NCBI RefSeq assembly: GCF_001866665.1
Contig: NZ_MLYO01000011.1
Span: 62,001-126,000 of the forward strand
DNA: 64,000 nucleotides
Direction of reading: 5' to 3'
DNA from: Streptomyces monashensis
GTDB lineage: Bacteria; Actinomycetota; Actinomycetes; Streptomycetales; Streptomycetaceae
Position numbers and translations under genes: made by a program. Shown here in pieces: positions 50,980 through 59,933 of the stretch. Each line of letters opens with the position of its first letter. The stretch's first letter is position 1. The notes beneath the pieces were generated by a model. It searched no databases. It had not been told where the DNA came from and worked only from the letters and a program-made list of their open reading frames with translations.

Positions 50980-52341
50980 ATGACCGCGGTGCTCAGCACA
51001 GGATGGGACAGCGTACGGCAGCGGGCCCGGCTCAGCCCCCAAGTGCCCGGGACCGGCGCACCGTTGGAGCGGCTGACCGTGTTCAGGCGGGCGGAACTGC
51101 TCGGGCGGCTGCGCTGGGAAGTCATCCAGGGCGGCTCCCTGTTCCTGACCTATCCCCAACTGCTCGACGGCGCCGTCTTCGCCGTGCTGCGGCCCGCCGC
51201 GCTCCTGGACGAGTTGGCGATACGCGCGATCGGCGGCGGCGCAGTGCTGCCGATCCGGGTGAACTCCCGGAACGCGGACCTGGCCGGACAGCTGATCGCG
51301 ATGCTCTCGACCGGCTTCCTGTTCTCCTCCCTCCCGATCCCCGACGAACAGTGCCTGTGGCTCCAGCGGGAGTTGGCCGTCCGCGCGGACGCCGAGGCCG
51401 CCGTCGCGGCCCTCGCCGCGGAGGGACCGGTCGGCATGGCGGACCGGCTGCTGGCGGCCACAGGCGTTCTCGACACGCCGCTGCGGCGGCGCACGGTCGC
51501 CCGGTGGGCCGACTGGCTGGAGGCCGCCGAGCGTGGCCTGATCGAGGTCAGCCCTTTGACACCGGCCGACTACGCCACCGCGTACGCGCAGCGTCCCGCC
51601 CCGCGCCCGGAGGAAATGGCCGGTGACGACGGCCGGGCGGTGCTCGCCGCCTGGACCGGCGGGGACTTCGACGTGAACGGCATGCCCAGCCGCAGCCGCC
51701 TGTACGAGAGCCTCGACCCCCTGCTGCACTCCGGCGACCCCGCGGCCAGAACGGACGCACAGACGCTGCGCGAGGCCTTCGACGAGACCTACTACCGAGC
51801 CATCGCGGCGAGCGAGGGCTGCATGCTCGGGCTGACCTCGCCGCGACGCGGCGTCCGGCGCCGCGAGGCGGCCACGCTCGTGGAGCAGACACCGGTCGTG
51901 ACCTATCCGACCCGCTTCGAACTGCGCCTCGGCCTGATGAGCGGCGAGCAGTGGCAGCGGTACACGGACGACGCGGCCGACGCCCTCGCCCGTTGGTGGC
52001 ACCGGCGCGACCTCGCCGCGCTCCAGGAGGTGGGCGACCTGCTCGCGGAGCGCACGAAGGAGCCGCCGGCCGGTGCCGTGGACGCGGTGCCGGTGACCCG
52101 GCTCCAGCGGATGGCCCAGGGCGCACGTGGCGTCACCGCCCAGATGGTCGCGGGCGGCGGAATGAGCCTGGCGACCAGCCTGCTCGGCCAGGGGACGCCC
52201 GGGGTGTTCGCGGCCGGCGCGGGGGGCGCGCTCGCGCCGGTGGTCGTCGCGGCCGTGGCGGCCGGGGTGACCCGCCTGACCGACTTCCGCGGGCGGTACG
52301 ACGTGATAGAGCTTCCAGGAATCCTGGGGAGGACGGCCTGA
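50980..52341 (+). CDS. Conserved actinobacterial protein, unknown function
   Basis: This 453-residue protein is unrecognised. Its first two-thirds are rich in Ala, Leu, Arg and Trp helices (RWADWLEAAERGLIEVSPLTPADYATAYAQ). Near the C-terminus a hydrophobic Gly/Ala stretch (about 400-435: MVAGGGMSLATSLLGQGTPGVFAAGAGGALAPVVVAAVAAGV) may insert into or touch the membrane. GAGAGG lies eight bases before the ATG; an upstream in-frame ATG adds 15 residues. It shares TGATG with the Nudix gene, so the two are coupled. Function is not assigned. Confidence 0.7.
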   Translation: MTAVLSTGWDSVRQRARLSPQVPGTGAPLERLTVFRRAELLGRLRWEVIQGGSLFLTYPQLLDGAVFAVLRPAALLDELAIRAIGGGAVLPIRVNSRNADLAGQLIAMLSTGFLFSSLPIPDEQCLWLQRELAVRADAEAAVAALAAEGPVGMADRLLAATGVLDTPLRRRTVARWADWLEAAERGLIEVSPLTPADYATAYAQRPAPRPEEMAGDDGRAVLAAWTGGDFDVNGMPSRSRLYESLDPLLHSGDPAARTDAQTLREAFDETYYRAIAASEGCMLGLTSPRRGVRRREAATLVEQTPVVTYPTRFELRLGLMSGEQWQRYTDDAADALARWWHRRDLAALQEVGDLLAERTKEPPAGAVDAVPVTRLQRMAQGARGVTAQMVAGGGMSLATSLLGQGTPGVFAAGAGGALAPVVVAAVAAGVTRLTDFRGRYDVIELPGILGRTA

Positions 52342-52895
52342 TGGACATCGAGGCACCGCGCACACACAGCCACCAGGCCTACACCGATGCCGACGGCGGC
52401 CGATGGTGCGAGGTCTACCTCGACACCTACCGCCTGCCCTCCGGCGCCGAGACCGTCCGGCACCGCGTCCGCGTCGGCGGGGGCCGCACAGGAGTCGTCG
52501 TGCTGGCCCGACGGGGTGAGGACATCCTGCTGGTCCGCCAGTGGCGGCCGACGACCGGCCGGTGGGCCTGGGAACTTCCGCGCGGCTTCGGCGAGACCGA
52601 TCCCCTCTCGGACGCCCTGCGCGAACTCGTCGAGGAGACGGGACTGGTCGGCTCCGCGGCGGCCGCGGTGGCCTACCTGGACGTCGACTCCGGCCTGCTG
52701 GAGAGCGAGGTCGCCGTCGTCGAGGTCTCGGTCCAGGGCGACGCACGGCTGCGCCCCGGCGCGGTCGGCGACGGCGAGATCGCCGCGGCGCGCTGGTGGA
52801 GCCCCCGGGAGATCGCACAGGCGATCCGCGCGGGAGAACTGCGGGACGGCTTCACGCTCGCCGCACTCGGAGCGTCCCGCGCGGTCCGCGACTAG
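52341..52895 (+). CDS. Nudix hydrolase (ADP-ribose pyrophosphatase-like)
   Basis: This 184-residue Nudix protein shows VVVLARRGEDILLVRQWRPTTGRWAWELPRGFGETDPLSDALRELVEETGL. REL-x-EE-x-GL of the Nudix box is intact (Arg94-Glu95, Glu98-Glu99), but the first Glu of GX5EX7 is missing. It probably cleaves a nucleoside diphosphate linked to X. Its stop codon and that of the opposite mannosyltransferase gene share the bases CTAG. Confidence 0.86.
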   Translation: MDIEAPRTHSHQAYTDADGGRWCEVYLDTYRLPSGAETVRHRVRVGGGRTGVVVLARRGEDILLVRQWRPTTGRWAWELPRGFGETDPLSDALRELVEETGLVGSAAAAVAYLDVDSGLLESEVAVVEVSVQGDARLRPGAVGDGEIAAARWWSPREIAQAIRAGELRDGFTLAALGASRAVRD

Positions 52896-54640
52896 ACCCA
52901 GGTGTCCAGCCACATCCGCGCCCGCCACTGGTCGATGGGGATCGCCGTGCCGGTGTAGAGCGGCCAGAAGTAGATGAAGTTCCAGATGATCAGCAGCACC
53001 AGCACCCCCGCCGCGGAGGCGCCGATCACGCGGCGGGTGTCGGAGGAGCCCGGGGGGCCGATGATCGCGCCGAGCAGCATCGCCACCGCCAGACACAGGA
53101 ACGGCAGGAAGACGACGGCGTAGAAGAGGAAGATCGTCCGCTCCTGGTACATGAACCAGGGCAGCCAGCCGGCCGCGATGCCGCAGGCGATGGCGCCGGC
53201 CCGCCAGTCGCGGCGGAACGCCCAGCGCCACAGCACGTAGAGGATCGCGAAACAGGCCGCCCACCACAGCAGCGGCGTGCCGATCGCCAGCACCTCGCGC
53301 GCGCACTTCTGGCCCGCGTCCGCCGGGCAGCCGTCCGCGCCGGGGTTCGGGGACTCGTAGAAGTAGGACACCGGGCGGCCCAGCACGATCCAGCTCCAGG
53401 GGTTGGACTGGTAGGTGTGCGGGGAGGTCAGCCCGACGTGGAACTCGTACACCTCGTGCTCGTAGTGCCACAGGCTGCGCAGCCAGTCCGGCAGGAACGT
53501 CCAGCTGCCGCCCCTGCCGTCGGTGGCCGCCCAGTTGCGGAAGTAGCCGCCGGTGCCGTCGGACGGGGAGAGGATCCAGCCGAGCCAGGACATCAGGTAG
53601 ACGGCGATCGCCACCGGAACGGTCGCGACGAAGGCGAGGCCGGTGTCGTACTTGAGAGCTGCGGCATACGGGTGATCGGCACCGGCCGTCCTCCGGGCGC
53701 CGACGTCCCACAGGACGGCCATCACACAGAACGCGACCAGGATGTACAGGCCGTTCCACTTGGTGCCGATGGCCAGGCCCAGCATCAGTCCGGTCGCCCA
53801 GCGCCAGGGGCGCGGGCCGAAGCGGAACGTGTCGGCCACGCGCGCGTCCGGGCGTACCCGGCCGTCGCGGTCTGCGGGCAGGGCCGCGGCCAGCCGCGCC
53901 CGTGACCGGTCCCGGTCGAGGACCAGGCAGCCGAACGCGGCCACCACGAAGAACATCAGCACGCCGTCCAGCAGCGACGTCCGGCTCATCACGAAGTGCA
54001 GCCCGTCCACCGCCATCAGCGCGCCCGCGAGGCAGCCGAGGAACGTCGAGCGGAAGATCCGGCGCCCGATCCGGCACAGCAGCAGCACGCTCAGCGTGCC
54101 GAGCAGGGCGGTCATGAACCGCCAGCCGAACGGGTTGAACCCGAAGAGCAGCTCGCCCAGCCCGATGACGTACTTGCCGACCGGCGGGTGCACGACGTAC
54201 GACGCGTCCGTCGGGATCGCGAGGTGGCCGTGCGTCTGCAGGACCAGGTCGTTGGCGTTCTTGTCCCAGTTGACCTCGAAACCGCGGTGGACCAGTGCCC
54301 ACGCGTCCTTGGCGTAGTACGTCTCGTCGAATATCACCGCGCGCGGGCTGCCCAGGTTCCAGAACCGCGTCAGGCCCGTCACCAGCGTCACCAGCAGCGG
54401 CCCGAGCCAGGCCGCCCAGCGGGTGATCCGCCCGGCGAGGACCGGCGGCACCCCGAGCGCCTGCCACAGCCGCGGGCTCGGCTCGGCGTACGGGGGCACC
54501 AGACGGTCGCGCACGTCGCCCGACGGCGCGTCCTTGGCCGGTACGTACCCGAATCGGCGCAGCCGCTGCTGCCACGCCGGCCGCCGGTCGTGCGGCGACT
54601 GGCCCTGCCGGAGGTCCATGGAGGACGCGGTACTGGTCAC
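52892..54640 (-). CDS. pmt: Protein O-mannosyltransferase (dolichyl/polyprenyl-phosphate-mannose)
   Basis: This 582-residue GT39 membrane enzyme transfers mannose from polyprenyl-P-mannose to secreted proteins outside the membrane. The catalytic pair Asp105-Glu106 lies in AVIFDETYYAKDAW. PPVGKYVIGLGELLFG and HFVMSRTSLLDGVLMFF are PMT signatures. About eleven hydrophobic segments follow. In S. coelicolor, Pmt (SCO3154) glycosylates PstS and is needed by phage phiC31. GTG 54640 has TACGAT six bases upstream (leaderless). Confidence 0.93.
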   Translation of the reverse strand: MTSTASSMDLRQGQSPHDRRPAWQQRLRRFGYVPAKDAPSGDVRDRLVPPYAEPSPRLWQALGVPPVLAGRITRWAAWLGPLLVTLVTGLTRFWNLGSPRAVIFDETYYAKDAWALVHRGFEVNWDKNANDLVLQTHGHLAIPTDASYVVHPPVGKYVIGLGELLFGFNPFGWRFMTALLGTLSVLLLCRIGRRIFRSTFLGCLAGALMAVDGLHFVMSRTSLLDGVLMFFVVAAFGCLVLDRDRSRARLAAALPADRDGRVRPDARVADTFRFGPRPWRWATGLMLGLAIGTKWNGLYILVAFCVMAVLWDVGARRTAGADHPYAAALKYDTGLAFVATVPVAIAVYLMSWLGWILSPSDGTGGYFRNWAATDGRGGSWTFLPDWLRSLWHYEHEVYEFHVGLTSPHTYQSNPWSWIVLGRPVSYFYESPNPGADGCPADAGQKCAREVLAIGTPLLWWAACFAILYVLWRWAFRRDWRAGAIACGIAAGWLPWFMYQERTIFLFYAVVFLPFLCLAVAMLLGAIIGPPGSSDTRRVIGASAAGVLVLLIIWNFIYFWPLYTGTAIPIDQWRARMWLDTWV

Positions 54641-54751
54641 CGCGCCATCGTAGGGAACGGTTCTGTGGGAGTCCCGTGCATGTGCGGTACCGGACGGAAC
54701 GCGGCCGGCTTCCCGGGCCGGACTGTCAGTGGTTCCTGGGAGGATGGGGGT

Positions 54752-55600
54752 GTGACTGGAACCCTTGTCCTCGCAGGTACCCCCATCGGCGACATCGCGG
54801 ACGCGCCGCCCCGGCTCGCCGAGGAGCTGGCCGGCGCCGACGTGGTCGCCGCCGAGGACACCCGGCGGCTGCGCCGGCTCACCCAGGCGCTCGGCGTCAC
54901 GCCCAAGGGGCGCGTGGTGTCGTACTTCGAGGGCAACGAAACCGCCCGCACCCCGGAGCTGGTCGAGGAGCTGCTCGGCGGCGCGCGCGTGCTGCTCGTG
55001 ACGGACGCCGGGATGCCGTCCGTCTCCGACCCGGGCTACCGGCTCGTCGCGGCGGCCGTCGAGAAGGACATCAAGGTCACCGCCGTGCCCGGCCCGTCCG
55101 CCGTGCTCACCGCGCTCGCCCTGTCCGGGCTGCCCGTCGACCGGTTCTGCTTCGAGGGCTTCCTGCCGCGCAAGGCGGGCGAGCGGCTGTCCCGGCTGCG
55201 GGAGGTCGCGGACGAGCGCCGCACCCTCGTGTACTTCGAGGCCCCGCACCGGCTCGACGACACCCTCGCCGCCATGGCCGAGGTCTTCGGCACGGAGCGG
55301 CGGGCCGCCGTCTGCCGCGAGCTGACCAAGACGTACGAGGAGGTACGGCGCGGTCCGCTGGGCGAGTTGGCGCGGTGGGCCGCGGAGGGGGTGCGCGGGG
55401 AGATCACCGTCGTGGTCGAGGGGGCGCCCGAGGCCGGGCCCGAGGAGCTCGACGCGGAGGAGCTGGTGCGGCGCGTGCGGGTGCGGGAGGAGGCCGGGGA
55501 GCGGCGCAAGGAGGCGATCGCGGCGGTGGCGGTGGAGGCGGGGCTGCCGAAGAGGATCGTCTTCGACGCTGTGGTGGCGGCCAAGCGCGCCGCCGGGTGA
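54752..55600 (+). CDS. rsmI: 16S rRNA (cytidine1402-2'-O)-methyltransferase
   Basis: This 282-residue tetrapyrrole-methylase-fold enzyme methylates the 2'-O of C1402 of 16S rRNA with SAM. Signatures are LVLAGTPIGDIADAPPRLAEEL, VAAEDTRRLRRLT, LVTDAGMPSVSDPGYRLV, and VPGPSAVLTALALSGLP, all typical of RsmI. GTG start with GGGAGG upstream. It is divergent from pmt. Confidence 0.95.
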   Translation: MTGTLVLAGTPIGDIADAPPRLAEELAGADVVAAEDTRRLRRLTQALGVTPKGRVVSYFEGNETARTPELVEELLGGARVLLVTDAGMPSVSDPGYRLVAAAVEKDIKVTAVPGPSAVLTALALSGLPVDRFCFEGFLPRKAGERLSRLREVADERRTLVYFEAPHRLDDTLAAMAEVFGTERRAAVCRELTKTYEEVRRGPLGELARWAAEGVRGEITVVVEGAPEAGPEELDAEELVRRVRVREEAGERRKEAIAAVAVEAGLPKRIVFDAVVAAKRAAG

Positions 55601-55858
55601 GGCGTTCGCGAACACGCCCCCACCTGCGGGAAAACCCCCTCTGAGCAGGGGTGTTCTCGGGTGAGCGGGCGGGCCATGGGACGGCAAAAGGCTGTCGCCG
55701 ATGGCAAAGCGAAAAGGGACCGGACGGGGCGTATTCGGCAAGGAAGCGCCAAATCGCCTCCAACACTCGACAGGCCGGATGCATTCGGCTCCGCGGAAGC
55801 GTCCACTGGTCGAAGGGACGCACAAGGGTCCCTCGTCCAGCGGACCAGAGGAGCTGGC
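55601..55858. other. Intergenic region between rsmI and the zinc-ribbon gene
   Basis: A 258-bp gap. An ACCCC/GGGGT hairpin (about 55630-55650) followed by GTTCTC may end rsmI. No gene or clear promoter could be read in the remainder. Confidence 0.35.
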
Positions 55859-56287
55859 ATGAGCGAGATCGCAGGGCAGACCGGCCTCCGCGGTACGGCC
55901 ACAGCCGTCGTTCACGAGTCGTATTCGTTCGCCTGCATGCGCTGCGGGCACGGCTGGGAGCAGTCGTACGAGATAGAGCACCACAAGGATGCCGACGGGC
56001 AGGAGTTCGTGCTCTACGTGGCCGACGGCCGGGTCGTGCCGTCGCCGCTGAGCAGGCCCAGCTGCCTCAACTGCGACGGCCATGTCGTGCGGATCATGCG
56101 CGCCGGGCAGGTCTCCTCGGTGTGCGGCACGGCGGAGCGCGGGCACAGCGTGCCGCAGGCGGGCCCGGTCGAGACGCCCGCGGTGCCCTCCGGGGCCGTG
56201 ACGCCCGCGGTGCCCAGGGTGCCGCGGGAGCCGCACCACTGGCATCTGTCGGATCTCCTGCACCCGTTCCAGCGCAAGGCGGGCTGA
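55859..56287 (+). CDS. Zinc-ribbon protein, unknown function
   Basis: This 142-residue protein has a zinc ribbon from Cys26-x2-Cys29 (FACMRCGHGWEQSYEIEHH) and Cys69-x2-Cys72 (CLNCDGHVVRI), with about 40 residues between. A Pro/Val tail ends in HHWHLSDLLHPFQRKAG. GAGGAG lies upstream of the ATG. It precedes tatD by 46 bp and may be transcribed with it. No established function is known to me; nucleic-acid binding is the usual guess for ribbons. Confidence 0.75.
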   Translation: MSEIAGQTGLRGTATAVVHESYSFACMRCGHGWEQSYEIEHHKDADGQEFVLYVADGRVVPSPLSRPSCLNCDGHVVRIMRAGQVSSVCGTAERGHSVPQAGPVETPAVPSGAVTPAVPRVPREPHHWHLSDLLHPFQRKAG

Positions 56288-56333
56288 GCGGACGCCGGCG
56301 GCCGACGGCATGCCCCTTTCGTAGGATCGGGGC

Positions 56334-57230
56334 ATGCCTTCGAACGCCGGCCAGAGCACCAAGGACGACAAGAACAGCGCACCGCCGCTGCCGCCACCCC
56401 TCACGGTGCCCGTCGCCGACTCCCACACCCATCTCGACATGCAGTCGGGCACGGTCGAGGAGGGCCTCGCGAAGGCCGCGTCGGTGGGGGTGACGACCGT
56501 CGTCCAGGTCGGCTGCGACATCAAGGGCTCGCGGTGGGCCGCCGAGACCGCGGCCGCCCACGACAGCGTGCACGCCACCGTCGCCCTGCATCCCAACGAG
56601 GCCCCGCGCATCGTGCACGGCGATCCCGACGGCTGGTCGCGGCAGGGTGCCCGCGAGCCGGGCGGAGACGCGGCGCTGGACGAGGCCCTCGCCGAGATCG
56701 ACCGGCTGGCCGGGCTGGCGCAGGTCAAGGGCGTCGGCGAGACGGGCCTGGACCACTTCCGCACCGGCCCCGAGGGCAAGGCCGCCCAGGAGCGCTCCTT
56801 CCGCGCCCACATCGAGATCGCCAAGCGGCACGGCAAGGCGCTCGTCATCCACGACCGCGACGCGCACGCCGACGTCCTGCGCGTCCTGAAGGAGGAGGGC
56901 GCCCCCGAGCGCACCGTCTTCCACTGCTACTCCGGCGACGCCGAGATGGCGGAGATCTGCGCGCGCGAGGGCTACTTCATGTCCTTCGCCGGCAACGTCA
57001 CCTTCAAGAACGCCCAGAACCTGCGGGACGCCCTCGCCGTCGCCCCGCTGGAACTGGTCCTCGTGGAGACCGACGCGCCCTTCCTGACCCCGGCGCCCTA
57101 CCGGGGCCGACCCAACGCGCCCTATCTGATCCCGGTCACCGTGCGTGCCATGGCCGCCGTGCGCGGTATCGACGAGGACACGCTGGCCACGGCCCTGGCC
57201 GCGAACACCGCCCGCGCCTTCGGCTACTGA
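56334..57230 (+). CDS. tatD: TatD-family metal-dependent deoxyribonuclease
   Basis: This 298-residue TIM-barrel hydrolase cleaves DNA from the 3' end. Metal ligands are visible: DSHTHLD (HxH), GETGLDHF (Glu), VIHDRDAHADV (His) and FHCYSG (His), with ETDAPFLTP (Asp) near the end. TAGGAT at 56322-56327 lies 6 nt before the ATG with no ribosome binding site (leaderless). It starts the conserved tatD-rpfB-ksgA-ispE block known from mycobacteria. Confidence 0.93.
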   Translation: MPSNAGQSTKDDKNSAPPLPPPLTVPVADSHTHLDMQSGTVEEGLAKAASVGVTTVVQVGCDIKGSRWAAETAAAHDSVHATVALHPNEAPRIVHGDPDGWSRQGAREPGGDAALDEALAEIDRLAGLAQVKGVGETGLDHFRTGPEGKAAQERSFRAHIEIAKRHGKALVIHDRDAHADVLRVLKEEGAPERTVFHCYSGDAEMAEICAREGYFMSFAGNVTFKNAQNLRDALAVAPLELVLVETDAPFLTPAPYRGRPNAPYLIPVTVRAMAAVRGIDEDTLATALAANTARAFGY

Positions 57231-57357
57231 GCGCGCACGGCACACGCGCGCGTACGGCCAACTGTGCGTAGTCGCGTCGCTTTGGAGAGTGACGACCGCT
57301 CCGCTAGGTTCTGGGGGCCCGATCCGGACCCCTCTGGCACCTCTGGAGCGTGTCGGT

Positions 57358-58848
57358 GTGAGCAAGTCGCAGTACGAGGCGTTCGAGCAGTACGAGCAGT
57401 ACGAGCAGCCGTACGGCCCTGACGTCTCCGCCCCGCCGTACGGCCCGTACGACAGGGTCTCCGCCCTGGTGTACGGCCGAGGTGCCTCCGTGCACCACGC
57501 GGAGACCCTGACGTACGGGCCGTACGAGGACACCTACCGGCCCGCCTACGAGGCGCAGGCGTACTACGTCACGGAGCCGGTGCTGCCCCGGCAGGGCGGC
57601 GGCGCGGGCTGGGACGCGGACAGGGACGCGGGTGGTGTGCGCGCCGGGAGTGCGCTGGAGGAAGAGGCGCACACGACGGAGTGCGACACCGAGGAGCCCG
57701 CCGGAGCGGGCGGGCGTGCCGCGCGCCGACGCAGGGGGCGCGGTGCCGCGCGCCCGGAGTCCACCGCGCGCCGTCTGCTGCCGCAGGCGCTGGTCGTGGC
57801 CTTCCTGGCCGGCGGCACCACCGCGTTCATCGCCAAGGACAAGGCGGTCGAGCTGACCGTCGACGGCAAGCCGCGCACCCTGCACACCTTCGCCGACGAC
57901 GTGCGCGAGCTGCTGGAGGACCAGGGCGTACGCGTGGGGTCGCACGACATGGTCGCGCCCGCCCCCGACGCCGTGCTCGCCAGCGGCGATGCCATCGCCG
58001 TGCGCTACGGGCGCCCCGTCCGGCTCACGCTGGACGGCGAACAGCGCGAGGTGTGGACGACGGCGCACACCGTGGCGGGAGCGCTGGCGGAGCTCGGCGT
58101 ACGCGCCGAGGGCGCGTACCTGTCCACCTCGCGCGCCCAGCCCATCGGGCGCACCGGGCTCGCGCTCGACGTGCGCACCGAGCGCGCCGTCACGGTCATG
58201 GCCGACGGCCAGGCCCGCACCATCCGCACCAACGCGGCCACCGCCGGGCAGGTGGTCGAGGAGGCCGGGGTCACCCTGAGCGGCCAGGACACCACCTCCG
58301 TCCCGCTGGACAGCTTCCCGCGCGACGGACAGACGATCACCGTGCTGCGGGTCAGCGGCGTCCGGGAGATCCGCGAGGAACAGATCCCCTTCGCGACCGA
58401 GCGGACCGAGGACCCCACCCTCTTCCAGGGCACCGAGGTCGTCACCCAGCCCGGCCGGCCCGGACTGCGGCGCGACGTCTACCTGCTGCGCACGGTCAAC
58501 GGGGTGCAGGAGAAGCCGCGCCGGGAGACCTCCGAGATCGTCCGCAAGCCGCGGCCGCAGATCGTGAAGGTGGGCACGAAGAAACCGCCCGCCTCCGTGG
58601 ACGGCGCCGACGGCCTCAACTGGCAGGGCCTCGCCGCCTGCGAGTCCGGCGGCCGCCCGGACGCGGTCGACGCCTCGGGGACGTACGGCGGGCTCTACCA
58701 GTTCGACAACCACACCTGGCACAGCCTCGGCGGCAACGGCCGCCCCCAGGACGCGTCGGCCGAGGAACAGACGTTCCGCGCGAAGAAGCTCTACACGCGG
58801 CGGGGGACGACACCCTGGCCGCACTGCGGGGCGAAGCTGCACGGCTGA
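57358..58848 (+). CDS. rpfB: Resuscitation-promoting factor (DUF348 x3 - G5 - Rpf)
   Basis: This 496-residue muralytic protein helps spore germination and revival. Its cytoplasmic head (1-140) is Tyr-rich, with YEQYEQYEQ and repeated YGPY. A helix lies at about 143-158. Three DUF348 domains (about 160-202, 218-262, 275-315), a G5 domain (about 330-405) and an Rpf domain (418-496) with catalytic Glu429 in AACESGG follow. The GTG start has GGAG nine bases upstream. It matches RpfB of S. coelicolor (SCO3150) in architecture and position. Confidence 0.93.
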   Translation: MSKSQYEAFEQYEQYEQPYGPDVSAPPYGPYDRVSALVYGRGASVHHAETLTYGPYEDTYRPAYEAQAYYVTEPVLPRQGGGAGWDADRDAGGVRAGSALEEEAHTTECDTEEPAGAGGRAARRRRGRGAARPESTARRLLPQALVVAFLAGGTTAFIAKDKAVELTVDGKPRTLHTFADDVRELLEDQGVRVGSHDMVAPAPDAVLASGDAIAVRYGRPVRLTLDGEQREVWTTAHTVAGALAELGVRAEGAYLSTSRAQPIGRTGLALDVRTERAVTVMADGQARTIRTNAATAGQVVEEAGVTLSGQDTTSVPLDSFPRDGQTITVLRVSGVREIREEQIPFATERTEDPTLFQGTEVVTQPGRPGLRRDVYLLRTVNGVQEKPRRETSEIVRKPRPQIVKVGTKKPPASVDGADGLNWQGLAACESGGRPDAVDASGTYGGLYQFDNHTWHSLGGNGRPQDASAEEQTFRAKKLYTRRGTTPWPHCGAKLHG

Positions 58849-58888
58849 GCGGGTCCGGCGAAGTCCGGCGCGGTCCGGCGGCGCTCCG

Positions 58889-58952
58889 GAGGGGCGCGGG
58901 GCTCCCCGATGTGCGGCTCCGCCGCGTGGCGCGACCAGGCACGACGGACCGG
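58889..58952. repeat. REP-like intergenic repeat of Streptomyces type
   Basis: GGGGCGCGGGGCT then GATGTGCGGCTCCGCCGCGTGG and CGCGACCAG form a degenerate copy of a dispersed intergenic element I recall from many Streptomyces chromosomes. It contains a tight hairpin GCGGC-TCC-GCCGC (58913-58925). It may end rpfB transcripts. Confidence 0.55.
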
Positions 58953-59042
58953 CGGATGACCGACGGCGCATTGCGGCACCTCCGGCGGAGCGCTTGGGCA
59001 GCCGCGTTCGGATCAGCGGGCGGACCAGGGGTCACCGCCCCG

Positions 59043-59054
59043 TACCCTTGTCCC
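59043..59054 (+). promoter_or_regulatory. -10 element and leaderless start of ksgA
   Basis: TACCCT at 59043-59048 lies six bases before the GTG start at 59055. No ribosome binding site lies between. The same hexamer and spacing occur before the small gene at 12426. Confidence 0.45.
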
Positions 59055-59933
59055 GTGAGCAGCCCCACCCCCGACGCCCTCCTCGGCCCCGCCGACATCC
59101 GCGAGCTGGCGGCCGCGCTCGGTGTCCGTCCCACCAAGCAGCGCGGCCAGAACTTCGTGATCGACGCCAACACGGTCCGCCGCATCGTCCGCACCGCCGA
59201 GGTCCGCCCCGACGACGTGGTCGTCGAGGTCGGCCCGGGGCTCGGCTCCCTCACGCTCGCGCTGCTGGAGGCCGCCGACCGGGTCACCGCCGTCGAGATC
59301 GACGACGTCCTGGCCGGCGCGCTGCCCGCGACCGTCGCCGCGCGCATGCCGGCGCGCGCCGACCGGTTCGCGCTGGTCCACTCCGACGCGATGCACGTCA
59401 CCGACCTGCCCGGCCCGGCCCCGACGGCCCTGGTCGCGAACCTGCCGTACAACGTCGCCGTCCCCGTGCTGCTGCACATGCTGGCCACGTTCCCGACCAT
59501 CGAGCGCACCCTCGTGATGGTGCAGTCCGAGGTCGCCGACCGGCTGGCCGCCGCGCCCGGCTCCAAGGTGTACGGCGTGCCGTCCGTGAAGGCCAACTGG
59601 TACGCCGAGGTGAAGCGGGCCGGGGCCATCGGCCGCAACGTCTTCTGGCCCGCGCCGAACGTCGACAGCGGCCTGGTCTCGCTGGTCCGGCGGACCGAGC
59701 CGATCAGGACCACGGCCTCCAAGGCCGAGGTCTTCGCGGTCGTCGACGCGGCCTTCGCGCAGCGCCGCAAGACGCTGCGCGCAGCGCTCGCCGGCTGGGC
59801 CGGGTCCGCCGCTACCGCCGAGGCCGCCCTGGTCGCGGCCGGGGTCTCGCCGCAGGCGCGCGGGGAGGCGCTGACGGTGGAGGAGTTCGCGCGGATCGCC
59901 GAGCACAAGCAGCAGGGGGAGAGCGGCAAGTGA
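59055..59933 (+). CDS. ksgA: 16S rRNA (adenine1518/1519-N6)-dimethyltransferase
   Basis: This 292-residue RsmA/KsgA dimethylates two adenosines of 16S rRNA with SAM; loss gives kasugamycin resistance. Seen are [22 protein letters not shown], the SAM motif [13 protein letters not shown], the catalytic [11 protein letters not shown] and [13 protein letters not shown]. It has a full-length C-terminal helical domain. It is coupled to ispE by GTGA. Confidence 0.95.
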   Translation: MSSPTPDALLGPADIRELAAALGVRPTKQRGQNFVIDANTVRRIVRTAEVRPDDVVVEVGPGLGSLTLALLEAADRVTAVEIDDVLAGALPATVAARMPARADRFALVHSDAMHVTDLPGPAPTALVANLPYNVAVPVLLHMLATFPTIERTLVMVQSEVADRLAAAPGSKVYGVPSVKANWYAEVKRAGAIGRNVFWPAPNVDSGLVSLVRRTEPIRTTASKAEVFAVVDAAFAQRRKTLRAALAGWAGSAATAEAALVAAGVSPQARGEALTVEEFARIAEHKQQGESGK

